From Phoronis ovalis (taxonomy: Eukaryota > Phoronida > Phoronidae): a DNA stretch of 13,719 nt. Below are positions 9,901 to 13,719 of the stretch, piece by piece (positions within the stretch are counted from its first letter, which is position 1; each line of letters begins with the position of its first letter). The position numbers and the translations under genes were made by a program. The notes under the pieces are model-generated. The model did not search any database. It saw nothing but the letters and a program-made list of their open reading frames with translations, and had not been told where the DNA came from. The stretch is taken from assembly GCA_028565635.1 (NCBI GenBank), contig JAOXYB010036529.1, positions 1-13,719 of the forward strand, in the 5' to 3' direction.

Positions 9901-12900
9901 TGCAAATGCATTGATTTCTTTCTCTCATTATCATAATCCCCTACAATGAAAACAAATTCATTGATATTCAACAAAATCAGAAAAAGATACCAGTATGCCA
10001 ATTTTGTATTAAAAATTAATGAAAATTATGATAGAAATACTATAATAACAGCAGTTGAAGGAATTCTTCAAAATTATAAATCACACTTGCTGAGTGATAG
10101 CAGACAATGTCTAACTTTCTTTTGAAAAATGGCATTTATTGAAAATCCCCATGCAAGGATCACCTTGTAGTTTGGATGCTCTGATGTGAATGGCATCTCT
10201 CTCTTCCTTCAGTTTATTATACTTCTCGTTAGCAATATCTCGTTCAAGCATACAGTGCTGATAACGGTTGCCTGCATCATCCTTTTCTTTCTTGAATTCG
10301 AGGCATCTTTTCAGATTGGATTCTGAAATTGCGACATTTTTTAAGAAATTCACTAGAATCCTTAATAATTCTAATATCAATCAATAATGTTCCATAAAAA
10401 TGTTAAACGGTTATCTAAACACAATTTACTGAAGAAAGTATTTATTTAAATATTATTCAGACTAGCAAAACAGACAATGAATGTGCATGCATGAGCTTAC
10501 AAATGTAAGGTTACGGTGTACTATATTGCTAGAACTGAATGTTTTGTGGCCTTTAGCAATCAACATATTTTGTAATATTTTTATAATTATAGTATTTTAT
10601 TAAATATTTGTTTTATTAGTATTGCTAAAGGCCAGAAAACATTCAGTTCTAGCAAACAAAAAAAACAAACATAACTTACAAAACATTTCTATAGTTTGAT
10701 TAGTTTAGTAGTTTTAATAACCAAAGCTTGTTTTGAACATTTTTTTTTGGGCTTTTATTCTAATTTGTATGTATTGATTTGATCACCATTTATGCTGATT
10801 TAAAGGAAACATTTTAGTTTCACTGCTTTTAAGGTTAGTGAAATAAGGAACTTTTTTTTGAAGAAAATAATGCTGCATATTATATTTCTGCTGCTCATCC
10901 ATTACTATGTATATCAGTACCAGTTTACTTAACAGTACATGAAGAGGAAAGATGACCAACACAAACCATTGCATTATGACACTTTGTAGTGCTAACACTG
11001 AGACTGCACAACTAATATCTACAATACAAAAACAAAGCAAACACACTGAGTGGAAAAGATATGGTCTTAAAAATTCATGGTCGACATATTTTATAGCACA
11101 AAAACATACCATTTTCTCTTCTCATTTTTTCTGCCTCTTTTAATAGATGTTGAACATCCCTCTTTAATCTTGTATTTTTCTTCTGAGTTTCATGTTTATC
11201 ATGCAGTCTTCTTTTTAGGTCTTCATTTTCAGTCTAATTTAGAAATAGTTGGACATATTAAAAAAGATTAAATTTTCCATACATTTGAACTCAGTACAGA
11301 TTTCCCCATCACTTTATTATTGCTTTTTGGAGATATTTGTACATTTTTTTAATACTATATCAACTCTCCTAGAGAGTACTATCATTTACCTCAGACTGGG
11401 AAACAGCAAATGGTAATATCATGAAATTCAATATGCAAATCACAGGATAGAAATAAGAAATTACGTCACATGCCTAACTCAGGAATAACACTGTCTGACA
11501 GCCTCAACTCACATCTAGAATGAAGCTAGCCCAACATTCCAAGCATTGCAAAATCCGTTTTTCTTCAAAACTTTGTATCATGAATAAAATTTTATTTACA
11601 CCTTTAAAATTTAAGAAGACTTAAGAAAAAAATTAGCTGGCAATGTCAAATTATATTACAATAAAAAAAGCACAATTATGTTCATTACGTATACTATTAT
11701 TTTCCATTATGGTATGAATAGTGATGTACTCTTTCATAATATTACATGTGATGCAATCAAGCATGCATAAGAGGCTAAATTCTATTTTTTATTGCTGTCT
11801 CAAAGCGTATGCATATGTAAACTTCATAATTGTGTAAATGTTTCAGAAAATGTTACTTCGACATGGATGCACTAAAGAAGCTGTCAATAAGAAAACATAT
11901 CTCTCTTATTAAAGCAGATTTCATATACGAAACAGGTGCTTAGAGAATATGTGGGTACAAATATGCGATCGAAATTGGTGTGAAAAATGTTCTAGCAGAG
12001 TATTAGATTTTAGGGTGAATTTATGTGTGCATATGAAAATAGAAAGTTTGCGTAACTGTTTATAATAGGTTTACTAATTAAACCAAGTCTGAAAAAGCGA
12101 ACTCTTCCAAGCCTATCATACACATGCTTCTATGCTCTTTTTTGACCCTGTGTTTATGTAGGTGTTCTCATTTTTTCATAATTACCTGTTCTGGGATTCT
12201 ACAATTAATTGGGTATACATGATGTATGAGTTTGTGAAAGCAACAAAGCTGTTTAAGTACTAATAGATGTGCTGACACCTGTGTCTAGATTTCAATGGTT
12301 TTACTTTAATTGTCATGTTACCTCAAGTCGTTGATTATCTTGATTAATCTTGTCTATCAGAAGTGTCATTTCTGTGACATTTTCCTTCAAATCTGTCTTT
12401 TCCTGATATTGTTGTTCAAGTGATTGTACAATATGGGCCAAATGAGGAATTATAACAGATGTGCGATTCCTTAGTAGCTGTCCTACAAATAGAGCATATA
12501 CTTGATGTTTTATATTGTCACATTTTCTTTTCCAATTATATATAAAATGTTAAAAAATTTCTAGCAAAGTTTCTCTACTTTTGTTTCAGAGAAATTTGGA
12601 CTGTACCTACATTTCATTCAAGTCATGTATTAATGACACAATCAACATGTTTTCAAATTGCATATGGTCTGGTCCACAAATGGCAGTTTTTGCATATAAA
12701 GATCAGAAACTTCCAAATATGGAACTATACCCTCATCTCATTCCTTTACAGGCATATATCTTGTTTTAAAGGACATGTGGGCTCACTGTACCTTGTGGTG
12801 TTGGTCTTGCTTTCTTTTTAGTAATTTTCTCATACAGAGGAGGATTTTCAAACTCTAATACTGATAAAAAAGTTATGAAAGCATCATGTCCTTTTGTCTT

Positions 12901-12920
12901 CAAAATATCCAGAAAGTGAG
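867..12920 (-). CDS. CARD11-like: CARMA-family scaffold (CARD-coiled coil-PDZ-SH3-GUK), partial at both ends
   Basis: Spliced gene of 18 exons in this window: 12920-12792, 12482-12322, 11233-11110, 10322-10164, 9940-9801, 9594-9412, 8900-8775, 8506-8297, 7987-7919, 7338-7246, 6790-6486, 5529-5379, 4943-4799, 4212-4149, 3846-3631, 3136-3027, 1670-1569, 997-867. All 17 introns are GT-AG, all phases agree, and 872 codons read without a stop. The domain order is that of vertebrate CARD10/11/14. Recognisable blocks are LDILKTKG and FLSVLEF (CARD), KTERDQA (coiled coil), GIGIF (PDZ loop), FGLIPNEKK (end of SH3) and ALFGP (GUK). Family members are cytoplasmic scaffolds that nucleate BCL10-MALT1 filaments for NF-kB signalling; that role is inferred here. 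Human CARD11 is about 1150 residues. I expect about 60-75 residues missing at the N terminus and about 100 at the C terminus. DLG5 and ZO proteins share the C-terminal domains but not this CARD and coil. Confidence 0.5.
998..1568 (-). other. Intron (571 bp)
   Basis: AT-rich intron between the two GUK exons. I see no repeat, RNA gene or coding signal in it. Confidence 0.5.
1569..1670 (-). CDS. CARD11-like: Exon: start of guanylate-kinase-like domain
   Basis: Residues 795-829. The reading KKVIALFGPPYLVDIVYSKL sits where guanylate kinases have the P-loop (G-P-S-G-x-G-K-S/T). The G-P is kept, but the Gly-Lys-Ser needed to bind ATP phosphates is gone, as in CARD11 (RRPVLFTPTVLAKTL) and ZO-1. The domain should therefore be a binding module, not an enzyme. 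Acceptor cttttttgcag, donor ACTG|gtatgt; phase 1 in and out. Confidence 0.5.
1671..3026 (-). other. Longest intron in the window (1356 bp)
   Basis: AT-rich intron between the hook exon and the first GUK exon. I searched it for an extra exon that would preserve phase 1 and found none. The join on either side already gives a continuous MAGUK-type sequence. No clear repeats. Confidence 0.5.
3027..3136 (-). CDS. CARD11-like: Exon: basic hook/linker between SH3 and GUK
   Basis: Residues 758-795. The reading ARKFLSKQRTADSDGGRSPF, then FFGNRSRSVEAITYS, is basic and Ser/Arg-rich, like the hook segment of MAGUKs. It joins NEKK upstream to KKVIALFGP downstream. Acceptor tgatttag. The donor is uncertain: the chosen CAA|gtattt at 3026 and two further GT sites, ending the exon at 3051 or 3057, all leave phase 1. 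The last 8 to 10 residues may therefore be optional or wrongly included. The exon is otherwise well supported by frame continuity. Confidence 0.5.
3137..3630 (-). other. Intron (494 bp) with a short direct repeat
   Basis: Contains an imperfect direct repeat of about 19 bp at roughly 3212-3250 (TAAAGGTTATTAAAATTAAT, then TAAGGTTATTAAAATAAC). Otherwise AT-rich with no recognisable content. Confidence 0.5.
3631..3846 (-). CDS. CARD11-like: Exon: SH3-like domain
   Basis: Residues 686-758. The order is SNVRIDNKREGHLPVEQNSV, FLVLHTAVPV (diverging strands), an insertion KDRAGRPCYDNSGAPKY, then VWFASKID with the single SH3 tryptophan and GEKIAFGLIPNEKK. The G-x-IPN ending is typical of MAGUK SH3 domains (ZO-1 GIIPNQSR, CARD11 GTIPSYSR). 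The conserved ALYDY motif is absent, as in other CARMA and ZO SH3 domains. Acceptor ttttgcag, donor GAAAAAAA|gtaagt; phase 2 in and out. Confidence 0.5.
4149..4212 (-). CDS. CARD11-like: Exon: PDZ-SH3 connector (small)
   Basis: Residues 665-686, only 64 bp. The reading GYQWLQEISEKYKIVEDPFF, followed by a split IR, aligns with CARD11 '[22 protein letters not shown]'. The ending D-x-F-[FY]-I-R is the conserved entry to the SH3 of the family. Acceptor tgttttag, donor TTAG|gtaatt; phase 1 in, phase 2 out. The exon is too short to find by open-frame length; it is supported by frame continuity on both sides and by the homology. Confidence 0.5.
4213..4798 (-). other. Intron (586 bp) with a minisatellite-like patch
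   Basis: Around 4424-4464 an imperfect tandem of CATATTGTATATTGTA units occurs, with a partial copy near 4374-4386. Nothing else recognised. Confidence 0.5.
4799..4943 (-). CDS. CARD11-like: Exon: C-terminal part of the PDZ domain
   Basis: Residues 617-665. The reading DFTDSISANWEKARLMIMCA is the last helix region of a PDZ domain, followed by the final strand GIYLALKYNPRG. CARD11 has the equivalent LDTCTKEEAHWTIQRC and VTLHYKVN. Acceptor tctctgcag, donor AGAG|gtaagt (near-perfect consensus); phase 0 in, phase 1 out. Confidence 0.5.
4944..5378 (-). other. Intron (435 bp) inside the PDZ domain
   Basis: Separates the two PDZ exons. Open frames on both strands here are not similar to anything I recognise and I treat them as chance. 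Confidence 0.5.
5379..5529 (-). CDS. CARD11-like: Exon: N-terminal part of the PDZ domain
   Basis: Residues 566-616. It begins SDNVREVYIPAEQVQNF. The peptide-binding loop that is GLGF in classical PDZ domains reads GIGIF here (GEKGIGIFVVCV). It then runs through the second strand to QQKDQILK, equivalent to GDQIL in classical PDZ domains and the HQLLLLEG strand in CARD11. Acceptor tatttcag, donor AAG|gtacac; phase 2 in, phase 0 out. Confidence 0.5.
5530..6485 (-). other. Intron (956 bp) hosting the MITE-like element
   Basis: Between the linker exon and the PDZ exon. Besides the fold-back element, the remainder (5894-6485) is unremarkable AT-rich sequence. Confidence 0.5.
5631..5893. mobile_element. 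MITE-like fold-back element in an intron
   Basis: Termini CATTAGAGAGCTT (5631-5643) and AAGCTCTCTAATG (5881-5893) are perfect 13-bp inverted repeats. The similarity continues imperfectly inward for about 60 bases, including GAAGTGTACGC on the left and its near-complement GCATACACTTC on the right. The centre is AT-rich and non-coding. About 263 bp with no open frame suggests a non-autonomous DNA transposon (MITE). I could not define a target-site duplication, so the exact ends and superfamily are open. It lies in the intron of the CARMA gene between the linker exon and the PDZ exon. Confidence 0.5.
6486..6790 (-). CDS. CARD11-like: Exon: disordered linker with two YDNV tyrosine motifs
   Basis: Residues 465-566, the longest exon (305 bp). 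It is acidic and Ser/Thr-rich (FDRVSVYSTDDVRL, SSNFGSFNRNTSSDDG). An 11-residue unit is then repeated in tandem, NDPIYDNVGVE and NDPMYDNVVFD, followed by a Cys-containing end. The tyrosines fit the pY-x-N-V consensus of GRB2-type SH2 domains. The position matches the inhibitory linker between coil and PDZ in CARD11, which is controlled there by serine phosphorylation. Acceptor gtttttag, donor CCAG|gtaaga; phase 0 in, phase 2 out. Confidence 0.5.
6577..6602. repeat. Tandem 33-bp coding duplication (second copy)
   Basis: The 26 bases at 6544-6569 and at 6577-6602 differ at one position, giving a period of 33 bp, or 11 codons. On the minus strand both encode the NDPxYDNV unit of the linker. Confidence 0.5.
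6791..7245 (-). other. Intron (455 bp)
   Basis: Phase-0 intron between two linker exons. Nothing recognised. Confidence 0.5.
7246..7338 (-). CDS. CARD11-like: Exon: linker
   Basis: Residues 434-464. The reading KNRPHSDPEDMNLSRNESTK, then a basic end SMKKRQ, is polar and predicted disordered. RPHS is an R-x-x-S site of the type basic-directed kinases use; whether it is phosphorylated is unknown. Phase 0-0. Acceptor ttcttttcag, donor CAG|gtatat. Confidence 0.5.
7339..7918 (-). other. Intron (580 bp)
   Basis: Phase-0 intron between the two small linker exons. Nothing recognised; the short open frame at 7503-7709 has no coding character. Confidence 0.5.
7919..7987 (-). CDS. CARD11-like: Exon: acidic, serine-rich linker (small)
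   Basis: Residues 411-433, only 69 bp. It starts MELEMTFSDEES and continues with a run of serines (SLSLSSESSLEK). There are several S/T-x-x-E/D sites that casein kinase 2-type enzymes could use. It lies at the start of the region that is the phosphorylation-controlled inhibitory linker in CARD11. Phase 0-0. Acceptor tattgtag; donor AAA|gtaatt lacks the usual G at -1, so it is weak. A skippable exon is plausible. Confidence 0.5.
7988..8296 (-). other. Intron (309 bp)
   Basis: Phase-0 intron between the end of the coil and the acidic linker exon. Nothing recognised. Confidence 0.5.
8297..8506 (-). CDS. CARD11-like: Exon: last coiled coil segment, exactly ten heptads
   Basis: Residues 341-410. 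It begins AISERNKSQQNCEVRTKERD, continuing the TERDQ|A block, and matches CARD11 '[20 protein letters not shown]'. It ends in ERYSGDSNN, reminiscent of the SKDSNN that ends the coil in CARD11. The open frame extends past both splice sites into intron, but the acceptor ttggcag and donor AAT|gtgagt give phase 0-0 and join cleanly. Length 210 bp = 70 residues. Confidence 0.5.
8698..8714. repeat. AT dinucleotide microsatellite
   Basis: An uninterrupted alternating A/T run of about 17 bases in the intron between two coiled-coil exons. Potentially length-polymorphic, otherwise unremarkable. Confidence 0.5.
8775..8900 (-). CDS. CARD11-like: Exon: coiled coil segment, exactly six heptads
   Basis: Residues 299-340. 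The reading ELEVEAVSLRNEKDSYK, then IKEQINTIKTERDQ, aligns well with CARD11 '[20 protein letters not shown]...QLEEVERERDQA'. The ERDQA signature that ends this block is split across the junction with the next exon. Length 126 bp = 42 residues, phase 0-0. Acceptor ttttgcag, donor CAG|gtacat. Confidence 0.5.
8901..9411 (-). other. Intron (511 bp)
   Basis: Phase-0 intron between coiled-coil exons. Slightly higher GC around 9090-9290, but no repeat family, tRNA-like promoter boxes or coding signal that I can name. Confidence 0.5.
9412..9594 (-). CDS. CARD11-like: Exon: coiled coil segment
   Basis: Residues 238-298. It begins GTVVSPQECQGLQKEL and continues as a glutamine- and glutamate-rich helix (MDVLQEKTQEMTENCEQYAQ). 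It corresponds to the CARD9/11 coil segment in which a helix break (around SLPDSD / DRSSPY) is followed by the next helix. It is symmetric, phase 0-0, so it could be skipped without a frameshift. Acceptor aatttag, donor AAG|gtataa. Confidence 0.5.
9801..9940 (-). CDS. CARD11-like: Exon: coiled coil segment with KLEVENQVLKQQ block
   Basis: Residues 191-237. The reading DYDNERKKSMHLQKAS..., then RFGDVKKLEVENQVLKQQ, lines up with CARD11 'ECKLERNQSLKLKND...VLELERENEMLK'. The short break QRAPRFG marks a hinge between two coil segments, at the place where CARD11 has ENRPKKEQ. Acceptor cattgtag, donor CAG|gtatgt; phase 1 in, phase 0 out. Confidence 0.5.
10164..10322 (-). CDS. CARD11-like: Exon: coiled coil segment with YNKLKEERD block
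   Basis: Residues 138-191. It contains CMLERDIANEKYNKLKEERD, which aligns by eye with the CARD11 coil (YYKMKEERD and SEEKNMAVMRSRDLQ). Helix-forming throughout. Acceptor aatttcag, donor CAAG|gtgatc, a weaker donor than most in the gene; phase 1 in and out. Confidence 0.5.
10323..11109 (-). other. Intron (787 bp) hosting the long inverted repeat
   Basis: Between coiled-coil exons. Apart from the fold-back at 10526-10655 it is AT-rich. The open frames near 10783-11112 lack similarity and overlap the exon in other frames. Confidence 0.5.
10526..10655. mobile_element. Long near-perfect inverted repeat (fold-back element)
   Basis: The arms at 10526-10560 and 10621-10655 are 35 bases each and complementary at 34 of 35 positions (they begin TTGCTAGAACTGAATGTTTT and end in CAGTTCTAGCAA). 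They are separated by 60 bases of almost pure A/T. As RNA this would form a long hairpin from either strand. It lies in the intron between exons 11233-11110 and 10322-10164. A small MITE or snap-back element is the likeliest origin. A hairpin RNA precursor is possible but the loop is long for an animal microRNA. No target-site duplication is evident. Confidence 0.5.
11110..11233 (-). CDS. CARD11-like: Exon: coiled coil segment
   Basis: Residues 97-138. The reading TENEDLKRRLHDKHETQKKN continues as a strongly basic and acidic helix (LKRDVQHLLKEAEKMRREN) with leucines at heptad spacing and no proline or glycine. Acceptor aaattag, donor AATG|gtatgt; phase 0 in, phase 1 out. Confidence 0.5.
11234..12321 (-). 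other. Intron (1088 bp)
   Basis: Phase-0 intron between the first two coiled-coil exons. No additional exon, repeat or RNA gene seen. Confidence 0.5.
12322..12482 (-). CDS. CARD11-like: Exon: post-CARD linker and start of coiled coil
   Basis: Residues 43-96. It opens with QLLRNRTSVIIPHLAHIVQS, in the place where CARD9/11 have a LATCH-like helix and FLM.EV.KLQ. It then enters a charged heptad-rich stretch (QQYQEKTDLKENVTEMTLL). In vertebrate CARD9/11 this junction packs on the CARD and keeps the protein inactive; that is family knowledge and is not shown here. Acceptor tttgtag, donor GAG|gtaaca, entering in phase 1 and leaving in phase 0. Confidence 0.5.
12483..12791 (-). other. Intron (309 bp)
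   Basis: Phase-1 intron between the CARD exon and the first coil exon. Open frames on the plus strand here are not gene-like. Confidence 0.5.
12792..12920 (-). CDS. CARD11-like: Exon: second half of the CARD
   Basis: Residues 1-43. The frame reads HFLDILKTKGHDAFITFLS, then VLEFENPPLYEKITKKKA. This matches the end of the CARD9/CARD11 CARD (LLDIL.TKG..., FLESLEFYYP.LYK.VTGKEP), corresponding to helices 4-6. In the family the CARD seeds BCL10 filaments. The acceptor is ccttcag at 12921-12927 and the exon starts with two bases of a split codon. A second AG (tgcag) lies 13 bases upstream and would add four residues before HFLD, but the chosen site matches the human CARD9 intron phase. The donor is CAAG|gtacag. 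The GKEP motif of vertebrates is replaced by a lysine-rich KKKARPTP. The exon for the first half of the CARD is not in the window. Confidence 0.5.
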
Positions 12921-13719
12921 CTGAAGGAAAATACTGCATATATGAAATCAGTGGAAATATCTCTACTCTCAAGAAACTGGAAGAGACAATTATAGTTTTG
13001 AGTTTATATCAGATATTCTTTTGTCACCTTTGGAATGAACCAGGGAAAACTATTGACAGAGTGCCATCTAGTGGTCAATGATGTAAACACAAGAATTAAT
13101 GTTACTGGCTGTAGGTTTCCGAGTTATGCTCACACCAGACAAGGTACTAAATACTGGTTTGTGACAGCTACTTAGATGTTTCTGATGTCATCAGCTTAGT
13201 CTGTCAGGGAATTGCTGGGGAAACTCAGAATCCTGAATTCCGTATACATAAATATATACACACAAGCACTAGTTTATGTATTTAGAGGGATAGGGGTCAT
13301 CAGACTATTCAGGTAGATAGAGCGGGGGCAAACTTATTTTCCTACAGGTGTGAAAAGAATATCTTATTTTCGTGCTGTGGGAATCATTGAATTTCATTTT
13401 GATCCGTGCAATGTGATAAATGTTATGTTTTATTTTGTGTTATAGCATTACATACATTTTTGTTTAATATGCAAAAATTGTGCTAACAAATAGATGTTCT
13501 GCTGTTTCAGATACACTATTTTGCTGAGTAAAAATATGATATCATTCTTCATCAAAAATCCCTGGAGTATGCTCTAACCATTTTGAATAATTTGCAGTAT
13601 AATTATCTTCTTAGGAGTGTCCAATAGACTATTAGTACTGCATACAATCTGTTTATATACAGTAATTATTGTTGAGGTGGGAAAGGGTTATATTATTTTC
13701 GTGACCCACGATTGCAGGA
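12921..13719 (-). other. Intron upstream of the CARD exon (799 bp visible)
   Basis: I read the minus strand for the first CARD half (the TPYLRQ-type block of CARD9/11) and found nothing similar, so that exon and the promoter are outside the window. Apart from the CTCF-like motif there is only a loosely repeated TTATTTTCGTG string (13364-13374 and 13692-13702). Confidence 0.5.
13061..13074 (-). promoter_or_regulatory. CTCF-like motif
   Basis: The minus-strand sequence CCACTAGATGGCAC matches every position of the core CTCF consensus CCASYAGRKGGCRS. It is about 140 bp upstream of the CARD exon, within intron. A single motif match is weak evidence for occupancy, and the same core occurs in some retroelements. 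Confidence 0.5.

Noticed and set aside
12581-12821. Two overlapping plus-strand frames of 62 codons
   Set aside because: They are opposite the intron and CARD exon of the real gene, with no motif, and are attributed to chance.

Overview
The window looks like intragenic DNA from an invertebrate animal. It is AT-rich and dominated by one multi-exon gene on the minus strand, with GT-AG introns of about 0.2 to 1.4 kb and animal-type coding segments. The repeat at the left end resembles elements I associate with mollusc and brachiopod genomes, so a lophotrochozoan is my best guess. That guess is weak; 'non-vertebrate bilaterian' is firmer.

The gene is a CARD-coiled coil-MAGUK protein (CARMA family: CARD10, CARD11 and CARD14 in vertebrates, with CARD9 as the MAGUK-less relative). 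I could join 18 exons in frame by hand, from 12920 down to 867. They give 2618 coding bases and 872 codons with no stop, and every junction is phase-consistent. Residue numbers below count from the first complete codon in the window. In order the protein has: the second half of a CARD (1-35), a long coiled coil (about 44-405), a low-complexity linker rich in Ser and acidic residues with two copies of a YDNV tyrosine motif (411-565), a PDZ domain (566-664), an SH3-like domain (about 678-758), a basic hook or linker (759-795), and the first half of a nucleotide-binding-dead guanylate-kinase-like domain (796-872). The CARD start (helices 1-3, start codon, promoter) lies beyond 13719. The end of the GUK domain and the stop codon lie beyond position 1.

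Region by region on the plus strand: 1-866 is intron with an interspersed repeat (about 1-420). 867-3136 holds the GUK and hook exons. 3631-5529 holds the SH3 and PDZ exons. 6486-7987 holds the linker exons. 8297-12482 holds the coiled-coil exons. 12792-12920 is the CARD exon. 12921-13719 is upstream intron containing a CTCF-like motif. Two fold-back elements sit inside introns: a 35-bp inverted repeat at 10526-10655 and a MITE-like element at about 5631-5893.

In the vertebrate family, CARMA proteins are held closed by the linker. Once phosphorylated they nucleate BCL10 filaments through the CARD and recruit MALT1 paracaspase, leading to NF-kB and JNK signalling; the MAGUK part tethers them at the membrane. 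The visible architecture fits that role. The partners are not in this window, so the role here is inferred.
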